Assembly: GCA_012728915.1 (NCBI GenBank)
Contig: JAAYEC010000071.1
Span: 1-63,859 of the forward strand
DNA: 63,859 bases
DNA from: Deltaproteobacteria bacterium
GTDB lineage: Bacteria > Desulfobacterota > Syntrophia > Syntrophales > UBA2192
Direction of reading: 5' to 3'
Both the position numbers and the translations under genes were made by a program. Of the stretch, positions 8,290-17,158 are shown in pieces. The notes beneath the pieces were generated by a model. The model was not told where the DNA came from. It saw nothing but the letters and a program-made list of their open reading frames with translations, and did not search any database. Within the stretch, counting starts at the first letter, position 1; each line of letters begins with the position of its first letter.

Positions 8290-8526
8290 CTAAAACGGCA
8301 TCACGACGATGCGGCTGAAGTTGAGCCACAGGGGACTCCCCTCGGAGACGCCGTCGCCGGCCGCCGGCCCCGTCGCCCGGATTTCCAAAGGGCCCAGGGC
8401 CACGACACCTTCCGCCCCTTCCGTCGAAACCAGGCTTCCTTCCAGGAAATTGATCAGGCCGATGAAGTGGGCCACGAAGCGGTTGGCCCCGGCGTTTCGT
8501 AGATCTTCCGCGACGCGCCGGAAGTG
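8290..8526 (-). pseudogene. Remnant of an ABC transporter ATPase (C-terminal TOBE region)
   Basis: Read leftward, one frame gives RKIYETPG and the next frame continues ANRFVAHFIGLINFLEG to the stop at 8290. Together they reproduce the REIYETPANRFVAHFIG signature just after the nucleotide-binding domain of PotA/FbpC/UgpC-type ATPases. One base is missing near 8487 and everything upstream (Walker A and B) is absent. The stop and the downstream terminator survive. This looks like the decayed end of a lost transporter operon. It is not a copy of the intact ATPase at 30.9 kb, whose equivalent segment is different (GTPGEIYFHPRSRFAAEF). Beyond it, up to 8750, I see only the next gene's ribosome binding site. 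Confidence 0.65.
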
Positions 8527-8750
8527 AGCGCCTCATTCTCCGCCCTTCCACGTTTTGTTCGCCTGCGTTGAACGGATCATTCAACCCGTGGCCTCCGAGA
8601 GCGCCCCGGGGGCCTGCCCGCATCGGACCGGTCTTCCTTTAACCTCCCGGGATGAAAGGCGATTCCTGTTTTCTCCTGTGCCCTCCGCCGACTGGCACGG
8701 GTTTTTCAATGGCAAGGAGCAGAAAGACAAACCGAAGGAGGGCCTCTGCC

Positions 8751-9026
8751 ATGAAAAAGACCCTGTCGATCCTCGGACTCACCGCCTTCGTCGTGCTGAC
8801 CACGGCGACCTTCGCTCTTGCCGAATACCTGCTGGCCGGCCCGGGCAGCTTTCCCTACTTCCACCTCGGCTGTCTCATCGTCGGCGGGCTCACGATCGTC
8901 AGCCTCAAGCAGAAATACGTGAAACTCTACTTCGGCGAGGCGGCCGGCGCCTTTGCCCTGTACGCGGTTCTCATCGCCCTGTTCACCGCCCCCGTGGCTG
9001 AGGCCGTAAAGACGCTCATCAGCTAG
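8751..9026 (+). CDS. Small membrane protein of unknown function
   Basis: A 91-residue protein starting at ATG 8751, nine bases after GAAGGAGGG. It has three hydrophobic segments (about 4-24, 33-52 and 63-83); the first resembles a signal anchor ending in FALAEY. I recognise no family. Another small membrane protein gene follows after 50 bases on the same strand, so the two are probably co-transcribed. Confidence 0.7.
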   Translation: MKKTLSILGLTAFVVLTTATFALAEYLLAGPGSFPYFHLGCLIVGGLTIVSLKQKYVKLYFGEAAGAFALYAVLIALFTAPVAEAVKTLIS

Positions 9027-9076
9027 ACCGGCAGCGGACGCGACAGACCGATGCGGACAGACCCCGGGAGGATACC

Positions 9077-9391
9077 ATGAGAACAGGCCTTACGATGCAC
9101 ACACGCTGCGCCCTTTCGGACATCCTGGCCCTCGGCGCCTGGGGTTTCGTCATCGCCGCGGGCTCCCTGCTCTTCTTCTGGACGGGGGCCCTGATCGACG
9201 GCGCACTCAGCACGGAGCCCTGCTTCATGCTCGGGCTTCTCTTTCTCGCCGCGTTTCTCACAATCGGCCGGCTGTGGAAAAGGGCCTTCGCGCTCAAGGA
9301 GCGGATGCGCGACGGCCTCATCCCGGAAGAGGAGAGGAAGGTGCTCCGTCAGCTCGGCCGGACCGCGGTCACCCCTCCCTGGCATCAGTAG
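9077..9391 (+). CDS. Small two-helix membrane protein of unknown function
   Basis: A 104-residue protein with ATG at 9077 preceded by GGAGG. Two strong membrane helices lie at about 16-38 and 49-67, followed by a charged cytoplasmic tail (WKRAFALKERMRDGLIPEEERKVL). The frame ends at a TAG (9389-9391). Beyond the TAG the same frame continues with hydrophobic coding-like sequence (next entry), so the stop may mark recent damage rather than the ancestral end. Confidence 0.65.
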   Translation: MRTGLTMHTRCALSDILALGAWGFVIAAGSLLFFWTGALIDGALSTEPCFMLGLLFLAAFLTIGRLWKRAFALKERMRDGLIPEEERKVLRQLGRTAVTPPWHQ

Positions 9392-9618
9392 AGACGGCCG
9401 CACCGCGCCGTCGTCTGGTTCGCCCTGGAGGGCAGTCCGATTCTCGTCTTCGGGGCGTCTTGGGCTCCTCGGCATTCTTCATCGCCCGCGGCTTCCGGAT
9501 CCCCGTCCCGGAGTGGCTCGCCCCCCTGGCGACGTTTTTCATCGTGGGCTACTTCTTCTTCAAGTCGCGCTGGCAGACCCGGAAGGCGAAGGAATCGTCC
9601 CGGTTGGCAGAAGGGTGA
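9392..9618 (+). pseudogene. Probable frameshifted tail of a small membrane protein
   Basis: After the TAG at 9389-9391 the same frame reads RAVVWFALEGSPILVFGA. From about 9460 the next frame continues LGSSAFFIARGFRIPVPEW, LAPLATFFIVGYFFF and KSRWQTRKAKES to a TGA at 9616-9618. Joined, the two look like one membrane protein with two hydrophobic helices and a basic tail, interrupted by one frameshift. Alternatively, a 52-residue protein could start at TTG 9460. I do not recognise the family. Confidence 0.4.
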
Positions 9619-9744
9619 CGGTCCCGGCTGGAGCACCACCCCGCGCAAGCGATTGACGACGACGCTGGCCCCGGCGCCCCGGGAAGGCCGGTCGCCTCCT
9701 GCGGGCTCGCGACGTCCTGGGCTTCAGGGACGCCGTGGCGGAGT

Positions 9745-11136
9745 TCAGAGCAAGAAGATCGCCACGACGATGACCCCTGCAAACCCGGCCATGGCAGGCC
9801 AGAGGTTTCTTCGCGCGATTTCCACGGGATCCGACCCTGTGATGGCCGCTGCGGGGATCACGGCCCAGGGGATGATCGTACCGCCGCCCACGGCCACGGC
9901 GAAGAACTGGCCCAGCGCGCCGAGGGTTGCCACGTCGAGCTGCGTCGGGCCGCCGAGGGCCTGGGCGAGTGTGCCCACCAGCGGCAGCCCCGAGAACCCG
10001 GAGCCGTCGAGTCCGGTGATGCCGCCGACAATGGCCTGAATGACGGCGATGGGTACGGCGCTGAGGGGCACGGCATGGGCCAGGGCCTGTCCGAGGTCGA
10101 ACAGCAGACCCTTGGCGCCGGGACCAAAAATAGCCCTGGCCGTGTCGGGCGACCCCATGAAGAAGAAGGCTGCGATCAGCAGCACCGGCGCGAAGATCCG
10201 GATGCCGAACTGAAAACCGGCCCGGGTGTGCTCGGTGAGTTTCTCGAACCCTGCCTTGCCGTACCCGCCGAGGGCGACGAAGACCATCACGATCCCGACG
10301 GTTCCGCCGAGCAGGGCCGTGGCATCCCCGCCCCGAAGCTTCAGGGCGAGCATACCCACGACGTCGAGGGCGAAGAGCATAGCGATGACGGGCAGGGCGA
10401 TCCTCTTGAACCCCGGGCTGGCTGCCGTCCACTTCTCCCGCTCGTTCATGGTGTCGGGGGATACCTCAAAGGGGGCCCACTCGATGGGTCTGCCGGCGTT
10501 GGCCCGGATGTCCTGTCTGACGGAACGGAAGGACAGGGGCAGGGCGATGGCCGCCCAGACGAGCAGCATGGGAAGACTTTTCCACATGACGGAGTCGACG
10601 CTGATGCCGGCCGCTTTCGCCGTGATCCCCGGCGCGCCCTGGATGACGAAGTCCGTCGTCAGCGCGCAGCCGTAACCGAACATGCTGATCGCCATGGCGG
10701 CATTGATGGGCGAGAGGCCCGCCTTGATCGCCGCCGGGAGCAGCAGCGCCCCCACGAGCGCGATGGCCGGCGAGGGCCAGATGACCCAGGCCACGAGCAT
10801 GATGACGACCCCCATGGTCCAGAAGGCCACCTCCGGGCTGACGAGCATCTTCTGGACGGGCCGGAACATCATCTCGGCCAGGCCCGTCTCCTCGAGCATC
10901 TTCGCCATGGCGACGATGATCGAGATGATGGCGATGATCCCGAGCAACTCCGTGAAGGCTACCGTCAGGGAGTTGAAAACGGCCTGGACGGCCTTGACGA
11001 AGCTTCCCGTGACGACCCAGGCCAGCACAAAGGAGGCCACGATGCACACGATCGGCGTCTCCCTCCGCATGGCCATGGTGACGAGTACGACGACGATGAA
11101 AAACGCGTAAACCCAGTGTGCAGGCGTCAGCTCCAC
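9745..11136 (-). CDS. Ion-transporter-superfamily permease (carboxylate/anion type)
   Basis: A 463-residue polytopic protein with about 11-12 membrane helices. Two symmetry-related halves each carry a small-residue-rich segment (FGYGCALTTDFVIQGAPGI and AVGGGTIIPWAVIPAAAITG), the architecture of the IT superfamily (GntP, DcuC, CitMHS and TRAP large-subunit relatives). Substrate is unknown; an organic acid is the likeliest guess. Its ATG begins one base from the stop of the upstream flavoprotein gene on the same strand, so the two are translationally coupled and probably act on one compound. Confidence 0.75.
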   Translation of the reverse strand: MELTPAHWVYAFFIVVVLVTMAMRRETPIVCIVASFVLAWVVTGSFVKAVQAVFNSLTVAFTELLGIIAIISIIVAMAKMLEETGLAEMMFRPVQKMLVSPEVAFWTMGVVIMLVAWVIWPSPAIALVGALLLPAAIKAGLSPINAAMAISMFGYGCALTTDFVIQGAPGITAKAAGISVDSVMWKSLPMLLVWAAIALPLSFRSVRQDIRANAGRPIEWAPFEVSPDTMNEREKWTAASPGFKRIALPVIAMLFALDVVGMLALKLRGGDATALLGGTVGIVMVFVALGGYGKAGFEKLTEHTRAGFQFGIRIFAPVLLIAAFFFMGSPDTARAIFGPGAKGLLFDLGQALAHAVPLSAVPIAVIQAIVGGITGLDGSGFSGLPLVGTLAQALGGPTQLDVATLGALGQFFAVAVGGGTIIPWAVIPAAAITGSDPVEIARRNLWPAMAGFAGVIVVAIFLL

Positions 11137-11137
11137 G

Positions 11138-12418
11138 TCAGTTCCCTCCTCTGAACAGGTTCAGGAGACCCGCGTCTTCCACCCTCCTGCGGACGGCCTC
11201 CGGGTTTGTGTCGTAAAGCCCTCTCTCTCTCATCCGCTCGAAGTAGACCGAACCCGAAAAGGTGCACTTGAGGCCAAGGCCCTCTTTCGTGGCCATCTGC
11301 TCCCGCACGAACGTGACGGCGTCGCCCGAGGCGAGCGAGCAGGGCAGGATCAGCGGCTTTTCTCTCCGGGCGTGCCGCACGGCATTGTATCCCGCGAGCG
11401 TCCCCGTGACGATGGCCTCCGTGTGCCCCACGAGCAGGCCTGCCTTCTCGCCTGCACAGAAGAGGTTCTCGACCCCCCGCACCTTGAGGGTGTCATCCCG
11501 GGGGGACATGCCCACGTAACGGATGGAGTTTCCCAGCCCTCCGGCGTAGGGATCCTCGTAGCGGGCGTTCTCGAGGCCCCCGACCTTCCGCAGCGCCGCC
11601 AGCGGGAAGAAGGGCACCATGAGCTTGGCGTGCCCCGTGTCGAGCAGGACGAGGTTTTCCTGAAACGCGGGGATGGCGTACTGCTGGCAGGCCTTGATCG
11701 AGGTCCGGGCTTCCTTCTGCAGGGACAGGGGCAGAGGAATGACGACGACCCCCCTGTGATTCAGCTCGGCGACGAGGTCGTGCGAAAGGGATTCCTTCAG
11801 GAGCTTGCAGGAGCCGCTCATGGCGCCCACCTGGCCGTCCTTGCGGCCCATGATCTCACGGATGCCGCAGAGGGCCGTCACGCTGACCCTTCCCCCGAAG
11901 GCGGGGCAGCGCAGGACGCAGAGCACGCAGCCGTTGCCGTGCTTCGCGCACTGGCCGGGCGGGCCCGCCGTTCCCGTTGCGTCGACATAGGCGCCGGCCG
12001 CGAAGCTGACCGTCCCTTCGCCCTCCTTGCCGTGAATGGCGACGATGGCGCCGTTCCTCATCTCCACGTCGTTGATGCGGGTCGCAAGGCGGATCGCGAT
12101 GCCCCTGGACTCGAGGAAAGACCTCACGAGGGGCTCCATGGTGGCCACGTTGTACAGGGAGGCGTGGGAATGCCCCGGGAATTCGATGTTGCGGTGAAGG
12201 GTGTTGGCGTCGGTCAGATCGAAGAGGTCGCCCCCGCCCAAGGCGAGCATCTCCTCGGCCGCGGTGAACCGACCGTTGTTGCGCATGATGCCACCCACGA
12301 GCCCCGTTCCCAGGAGCATGTCCGTGCGCTCGACGAGGGTGACCTCGGCCCCCTGCTTTGCGGCGGCGAGGGCGGCGGCGCATCCGGCCCATCCCGCCCC
12401 GACGACCAGGATTCTCAT
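11138..12418 (-). CDS. FAD-dependent oxidoreductase (GidA/TrmFO-like fold)
   Basis: A 426-residue flavoprotein. The Rossmann motif GAGWAGCAAALAAAKQGAEV is at the very N-terminus and an acidic ribose-binding residue follows (TLVER). A second FAD motif, ENLFCAGEKAGLLVGHTEA, lies near residue 320. A cysteine-rich stretch (GNGCVLCVLRCPAFGG, near 150) could bind an Fe-S cluster or take part in redox. The arrangement recalls GidA/TrmFO flavoproteins, but the family-specific C-terminal domain is lacking. The ATG at 12416-12418 follows GGGGAGG. The permease gene follows directly, which argues for a catabolic rather than a tRNA-modifying role. Confidence 0.7.
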   Translation of the reverse strand: MRILVVGAGWAGCAAALAAAKQGAEVTLVERTDMLLGTGLVGGIMRNNGRFTAAEEMLALGGGDLFDLTDANTLHRNIEFPGHSHASLYNVATMEPLVRSFLESRGIAIRLATRINDVEMRNGAIVAIHGKEGEGTVSFAAGAYVDATGTAGPPGQCAKHGNGCVLCVLRCPAFGGRVSVTALCGIREIMGRKDGQVGAMSGSCKLLKESLSHDLVAELNHRGVVVIPLPLSLQKEARTSIKACQQYAIPAFQENLVLLDTGHAKLMVPFFPLAALRKVGGLENARYEDPYAGGLGNSIRYVGMSPRDDTLKVRGVENLFCAGEKAGLLVGHTEAIVTGTLAGYNAVRHARREKPLILPCSLASGDAVTFVREQMATKEGLGLKCTFSGSVYFERMRERGLYDTNPEAVRRRVEDAGLLNLFRGGN

Positions 12419-12553
12419 GGGGTTCCTCCCCGGGTTGAGGTGAGGCATCGTATCTGTTCTTTCGGGGCTTGTAAATGGGAAGAATATCCCCCGCACGAGA
12501 AAAACCCTAAGGCCCGAGGCCGACACTTCCGATGAAATAACCGGGGCATACCG

Positions 12554-12898
12554 ATGAAGACATCCGGGGAAGACCTGCACCAGTTCGAATACGGCGTCGG
12601 GCTTGCCTCCCTCGTTGTCCTCGTGGCCGGGCTGAACATCCTCGACGCCATCTTCACGCAGCTGATCCTCGCCGCGGGCGGCGCCGAGTGCAATTCCGTC
12701 GTCCGGGCGACCGTCGATGCCTACGGCGACCGGTTCTGGGTCTGGAAGATCGCCGCCTCCTCCTCCCTGCTCGCCCTGCCGTGTCTCTACAGCCGCCTCA
12801 GGCTCTTCCGGGCGATCCTGGCCGGCACGGCCCTGCTCTTCGCGGGGGTCATCTGCTGGCAGCTGCATGTTTTCGCCGCAGGTCCTCTGGGTCGCTGA
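12554..12898 (+). CDS. DUF5658-like small membrane protein
   Basis: A 114-residue protein with three membrane helices. GLNILDAIFTQLILAAGGAECNSVVRA is characteristic of DUF5658 proteins (a LNxxDxxxT helix, then an ExNPxxR-like loop; shown here in two overlapping parts). Function is unknown. It is transcribed away from the flavoprotein/permease pair and towards the amino-acid permease. Confidence 0.65.
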   Translation: MKTSGEDLHQFEYGVGLASLVVLVAGLNILDAIFTQLILAAGGAECNSVVRATVDAYGDRFWVWKIAASSSLLALPCLYSRLRLFRAILAGTALLFAGVICWQLHVFAAGPLGR

Positions 12899-12937
12899 AA
12901 ACCGGAAGCGCAAAACGCTCGCGATGCCAGGGGAGTA

Positions 12938-14206
12938 TCATCGTCTTCGGCACCCTCCTTGCTGCACCCGCCACACCGCGAACCCCGCCGCGATGACAGC
13001 CGCTCCCACGAGGCTCTCGAGAGGCCTCTGCGATGCCGTGAAGACGATCATCGCCGCCACCCCCGCAAGGAAAACCCAGGGGACGATCGGCCAGCCCGGC
13101 ACGGCCAGGGCGGCGCCCTCCCGCGCTTTGAGCCGAATCAGGGCCGCCACGGCAGCCGCCGTGCTCAGACTGAGGGTAAAGCCGATCCAGGTGAGCAGGG
13201 CCTCGAAGGTCGCACTCCAGAGAAAGAAGAGAGCCAGCCCCGCCTGGACGGCGATGGCCGCCCTCGGGGGGCCCGAGGCGACGGCAAGCCGCCCCGGCAG
13301 GTACCCGTCTGCCGCCATCTGCGCGTAGACGCGGGGCCCCGCCATCACGAGCGACGAGACGCTGCTGAGCAGCACGAGCGCGATAAGCCCCGCCACCGCC
13401 TCCTCCAGGGCGGCTCCGCCGATGGCCCGGGCGGCGATGCGCCCCACCTCGAGCTTTCCCGCCAGGTCGGCCGCCGGGGCCGAGAGGACGAATACGGCGT
13501 TGAGCGCCAGGTACAGGACGGTGACAATCGCCGTGCCGAGAATCAGCGATCGCGGGATCGTCCGCTCCGGCTCCCGGATCTCGCCACCCACGTACACGGC
13601 GGCGTTCCACCCGGAGTAGCTGAAGGAGATCCAGACGAGCGAGACCCCGAAGGCTGCCGCAGGAAAGGGAGGCGGGGAATCGACGGCGAGACCCGGCGTA
13701 CGGCCGGCTGCGTAGGCAACGAAGACCAGGATCAGGATGACCTTGAGCAGGACTGCCCCATTCTGCACCTGCGCGCCGCGACGGACCTCGGACGAGTGTA
13801 TCGCGGCAAACGCGAGGATCAGGGCGGTTCCGGCCAGGGCGGGAGGGGCGCCGCCGAACCAGGGCCTTGCGTACGCACCGAAGGCGAAGGCCGCCGCAGC
13901 GAGCGGCGCCGAGAAGCCCACGAAAAGCGACAGCCAGCCGGCCACGTAACCTGCCGCAGGGTGCAGGGCGCGGGAGAGAAACAGGTACTCGCCGCCTGAT
14001 TCGGGGATGCGCCGGGCCAGCGCCCCGTAGCACAGCGCCCCGAGGGCCGCCTGCAGCCCCCCAACGGCCCAGGCAAGCAGGACATAGAGCGGAGAGCCGA
14101 GGTCCTCGAGCAGGAACCCGCTCGTGGTGAACACGCCCGCCCCGATCATGTTGGCCACCACGAGCGCCGTGGCGCTCGTGAGTTCGAGGCTTCTCTGCGA
14201 CGTCAC
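12938..14206 (-). CDS. APC-superfamily amino-acid permease
   Basis: A 422-residue transporter with about 12 membrane helices. TM1 carries the amino-acid binding loop NMIGAGVFTTSG, and ESGGEYLFL, SFSYSGWNAAVYVGGEIREP and ARPVY-type segments (MAGPRVYAQMAADGYLP) are hallmarks of the amino acid-polyamine-organocation family. The GTG start at 14204-14206 follows GGAGGG. Substrate is undetermined. It stands alone, so there is no operon clue. Confidence 0.85.
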   Translation of the reverse strand: MTSQRSLELTSATALVVANMIGAGVFTTSGFLLEDLGSPLYVLLAWAVGGLQAALGALCYGALARRIPESGGEYLFLSRALHPAAGYVAGWLSLFVGFSAPLAAAAFAFGAYARPWFGGAPPALAGTALILAFAAIHSSEVRRGAQVQNGAVLLKVILILVFVAYAAGRTPGLAVDSPPPFPAAAFGVSLVWISFSYSGWNAAVYVGGEIREPERTIPRSLILGTAIVTVLYLALNAVFVLSAPAADLAGKLEVGRIAARAIGGAALEEAVAGLIALVLLSSVSSLVMAGPRVYAQMAADGYLPGRLAVASGPPRAAIAVQAGLALFFLWSATFEALLTWIGFTLSLSTAAAVAALIRLKAREGAALAVPGWPIVPWVFLAGVAAMIVFTASQRPLESLVGAAVIAAGFAVWRVQQGGCRRR

Positions 14207-14376
14207 ATCGCCCTCCCGCCGGGTACCGCCCCGGTGAACGGTCCAGGTGAAGTATAGGTGATCCGTCCCCCGGCGACAAGCGATATCCGGTCGACCCGGG
14301 CCCCGAAGTCGCGCCTTGAATCGGCGGGCCGGCTGGTTTACCATGTGTCGCAGGAAATCCGATCCAGGAGGGGACG

Positions 14377-14913
14377 ATGGACGGGCATGCATGGATACGG
14401 TGGGGGATTGCACTGGTGGTGGCGGCGCTGCTTGTCGGCATGCCAGCCCGGCAGGCCCCGGCGAAGGGACCGTCCACTCCCGGGAGCACGAGCCAGATGA
14501 CGGGGACCCCGGCGGGAGCCCTGCCGGCGAGCGTGATGATCGTGAAGAAATGGGACGGCGATTTTCCCGTCGCCGCGCTAAAGAAACTGCCCAGAGGCCA
14601 GCAGAAGGCCCCGGAAGGGTACATCGGGGACCCGGGCACATTCACGGAGGTGTGGAAGTCCTTCAGGCCGGGAGAAAAGGCGCCCCCCGTCGATTTCGGG
14701 ACGAACATGGTCGTGTTCACGCGCAACGTGAAGTTCTACAACCGCAAGGCCATCACGAGGGTCACCCTTCTGGACGGAATCATGGAGATCCGGGGTGTCG
14801 AGACGATGACGTCGGTGCCCGTGACGAACAAGGTGGCCATGGCCATGGCCGAAGTCCCCCGACAGGGGGTGAAGACCCTCCGGGCCGGCGACAAGTTCAT
14901 CCCCGTCAAGTGA
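14377..14913 (+). CDS. Secreted protein of unknown function
   Basis: A 178-residue protein with ATG preceded by AGGAGGGG. A typical Sec signal peptide spans about 1-30, with cleavage near APA-KG. The exported part begins with a Ser/Thr/Gly/Pro-rich linker and then a compact domain (about 50-178) containing FTEVWKSFRPGEKAPPVDFG and VVFTRNVKFYNRKAI. Similar exported domains occur as hypothetical proteins in deltaproteobacteria, as far as I recall; I know no function. No cysteines remain in the mature part. Confidence 0.7.
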   Translation: MDGHAWIRWGIALVVAALLVGMPARQAPAKGPSTPGSTSQMTGTPAGALPASVMIVKKWDGDFPVAALKKLPRGQQKAPEGYIGDPGTFTEVWKSFRPGEKAPPVDFGTNMVVFTRNVKFYNRKAITRVTLLDGIMEIRGVETMTSVPVTNKVAMAMAEVPRQGVKTLRAGDKFIPVK

Positions 14914-15060
14914 ATCCTCCGGCCGCGGCCTCGCCCGCGGGAAATAAAGCCTTGACCTGCCGGGGGGACTGTAGTAGCGTGGTGATGTGTCCGGCAGGGT
15001 CGGGAGAATCGGGCCGGGACGCCGGAGAAGGCAGATCAGCATTTTGACGCGTAGGGGTTG

Positions 15061-15092
15061 GCCGCCATACTCTCAAAGTGTGGCGGCTTTTT
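15061..15092 (+). terminator. Rho-independent terminator or leader attenuator upstream of the RRM gene
   Basis: GCCGCCATA (15061-15069) pairs with TGTGGCGGC (15079-15087) and is followed by TTTTT. It lies 148 bases after the secreted-protein gene and 77 bases before the RRM gene start. It could terminate the former or act as a 5'-leader attenuator for the latter. Confidence 0.7.
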
Positions 15093-15168
15093 GTTATCCG
15101 TTCGCGACACGGTTCCGGGCCGTGACGCGAGTGCCGCACGGCGGAGAGCCTTGATAAAGGAGATAGCC

Positions 15169-15480
15169 ATGAACAAGAAACTTTACGTCGGAAACCTCTC
15201 GAGCGAGGCGACGGAAGAGGAGCTGCGGTTCAATTTTTCCCAGGCGGGCACCGTCCTGTCGGTGAGTCTCATCAAGGACCGGATGACGGGTCTCAACAAG
15301 GGCTTCGGGTTCGTGGAGATGGAAACCGAGGAGGGCGCCCGGAAAGCCATCGAGTCCTTCAACGGGGGAGAGCTGCACGGCAAGGTCATCGTCGTGAGCG
15401 AGGCGAAGCCCCCGAAGGATCGCCCTGCGGGCGGAGGGTTCGGCAGGGGACCCGGGCGGCCGGGCGGGAGGCGCTATTGA
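15169..15480 (+). CDS. RRM-type RNA-binding protein
   Basis: A 103-residue protein made of one RNA-recognition motif and a Gly/Arg/Pro-rich tail. RNP2 is KLYVGNLS and RNP1 is KGFGFVEM; the tail resembles the RGG-like ends of bacterial Rbp proteins. Such proteins bind single-stranded RNA and are often cold-induced in cyanobacteria and proteobacteria. The ATG at 15169 follows AAAGGAGA. A hairpin with a T-run in the leader suggests control by attenuation. A paralogue lies at 61.1 kb. Confidence 0.92.
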   Translation: MNKKLYVGNLSSEATEEELRFNFSQAGTVLSVSLIKDRMTGLNKGFGFVEMETEEGARKAIESFNGGELHGKVIVVSEAKPPKDRPAGGGFGRGPGRPGGRRY

Positions 15481-15526
15481 TTCCTCCCGGCGATCCCTGT
15501 AATCGAAGGGCCCCGAGGTCCCCGGG

Positions 15527-16846
15527 ATGAGAGCCGGCATGGGTAAACCAAGACTGGTCCTGATCCACCCCGCACCCGACAAGGACCGCCTCATATCGCG
15601 GAGGAGAACGAAATCCTCCGTGGCCCAGCTGAACCTGCCCATCCTGGCGGCCCACGCCGACGACCGCTTCGACGTACGCATCCTCGACGAGAACGTCGAG
15701 GAGATCGACTTCGGCGCCGTCGAGGCCGATCTCGTCGGGATCTCGCTCATGACGAGCACCTCCCTGCGCGGATACGAAATCGCCGGCGATTTCCGTAAAC
15801 GGGGCATCCCCGTCGTCCTGGGGGGCATGCACGTCTTTTTCATGCAGGACGAGGCGCTGGTCCATGCCGACGCCCTCGTGGTCGGGGAGGGAGAGTACGC
15901 CTGGAACGACCTGCTGGACGATTTTCTGGCCGGCCGGTTGAAAAAGAGCTACCGCGCCGAACGGCTGCACGATCTCAAGGGCCTGCCGCGTCCGCGGCTG
16001 GATCTGCTCAGGCCCGGGGCCTATTCCTTCCCGAACGTCGTCGAGACCTCCCGGGGCTGCCCCAACAGATGCAACTACTGCGCGGTCACCGAGTTCTGGG
16101 GGACGAAATTCCGCTTCCGCCCCGTCGAGGAGGTAATCGACGAGATCAGGGCCCTGCCCACGGGGAACCTGCTTTTCATCGACGACAACCTGTTCGGCCA
16201 CCCGCCGCGCTCCAAGGAGCTGTTTCGCGCCCTGATCCCGCTGAAGCGCCGCTGGGTCGGCCAGGGCGACCTGCGGCTGGCGCGGGACCCGGAACTGCTG
16301 GACCTTGCCGCCCGGAGCGGCTGCAAATGGCTTTTCATGGGCTTCGAGACGACGAGTGTCGAGAACCTGAAGACCCTCGGCAAGGCCAGGCTCAACCGGG
16401 CTCCGGAATACGAGCGCTCCATCGCCGCCATCCACGGGGCGGGAATCAAGATTCTGGGTTCCTTCATGTTCGGGCTTGACAACGACGGCCCGGACGTCTT
16501 TGCCCGTACGCTCGACTTCTGCATCGAAAACCGCCTGGAGTGCGCGAACTTCTACCTCCTGACCCCCCTGCCCGGCACGAAGCTCTTCGACGACATGAAA
16601 AGACAGGGCCGCATCGAGCACTTCGACTGGTCGCGCTACGACGCCAACCACGTGGTCATCCGGCCGGGCAGCATGTCAAAAAAGGACCTGCTCGAAGGGT
16701 ACATCCGGACCTACCGATCCTTCTATTCGACCGGCTCCATCGCCAGGCGCGCACTCCGCACGAAGCGCGACAAGTTCCACACGGTTGCCATGAACGTGGG
16801 CCGCAAGCTCAACGCGCGTTACTTCGAGGAAGGCTGCCGGCTCTGA
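15527..16846 (+). CDS. B12-binding-domain radical SAM protein
   Basis: A 439-residue protein (435 if it starts at ATG 15539). The N-terminal half (about 1-160) is a Rossmann-like B12-binding region (DVRILDENVEEIDF, DLVGISLMTSTSLRGYEIA, GIPVVLGGMHVFFM). The radical SAM domain carries the CxxxCxxC cluster motif SRGCPNRCNYCAV and then ALPTGNLLFIDDNLFG and FMGFETTSVENLKTLGK. Class B enzymes of this layout methylate or rearrange unreactive carbons, including in lipid and natural-product pathways. Lacking biosynthetic neighbours, I cannot name the substrate. Confidence 0.85.
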   Translation: MRAGMGKPRLVLIHPAPDKDRLISRRRTKSSVAQLNLPILAAHADDRFDVRILDENVEEIDFGAVEADLVGISLMTSTSLRGYEIAGDFRKRGIPVVLGGMHVFFMQDEALVHADALVVGEGEYAWNDLLDDFLAGRLKKSYRAERLHDLKGLPRPRLDLLRPGAYSFPNVVETSRGCPNRCNYCAVTEFWGTKFRFRPVEEVIDEIRALPTGNLLFIDDNLFGHPPRSKELFRALIPLKRRWVGQGDLRLARDPELLDLAARSGCKWLFMGFETTSVENLKTLGKARLNRAPEYERSIAAIHGAGIKILGSFMFGLDNDGPDVFARTLDFCIENRLECANFYLLTPLPGTKLFDDMKRQGRIEHFDWSRYDANHVVIRPGSMSKKDLLEGYIRTYRSFYSTGSIARRALRTKRDKFHTVAMNVGRKLNARYFEEGCRL

Positions 16847-17158
16847 TGCACAAGGCGCACCCCGGCTCCTTTCCCGGGGCGGACGCGGCCCCCCTTTCCC
16901 GAACCGCCCCTCTGTTTCACTCCTTCGGGCGAAAAAGCGCCGCCCGCGGGTCGAACGCGCGATCCGGAGTCTTACGCCGCCGTCAGGGATTTGAACGGGG
17001 CTCATCAGATTCTCGCCAATGGCGGGGGTATCCCGGACGGCGTAGAAGTAATCAAGGGCCAATCCGGTCCGGCGGGAAGAAGCCTGGCGCTGCGGCTCAA
17101 GGGTCATGGCCAGCGGCCGTCTCCCGCGAAAGGCGGGATCGCCATGCGGGTCCCCGTG

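Noticed and set aside
11138-12418. Annotating the flavoprotein as TrmFO or MnmG (tRNA modification)
   Set aside because: The FAD motifs are similar but the family-specific C-terminal domain is missing and the coupled permease argues for metabolism.
16980-17045. A possible leftward tRNA suggested by a GTTCAAATCCC-like string
   Set aside because: The flanks do not form a T-stem or a 7-bp acceptor stem, and no anticodon arm can be drawn.
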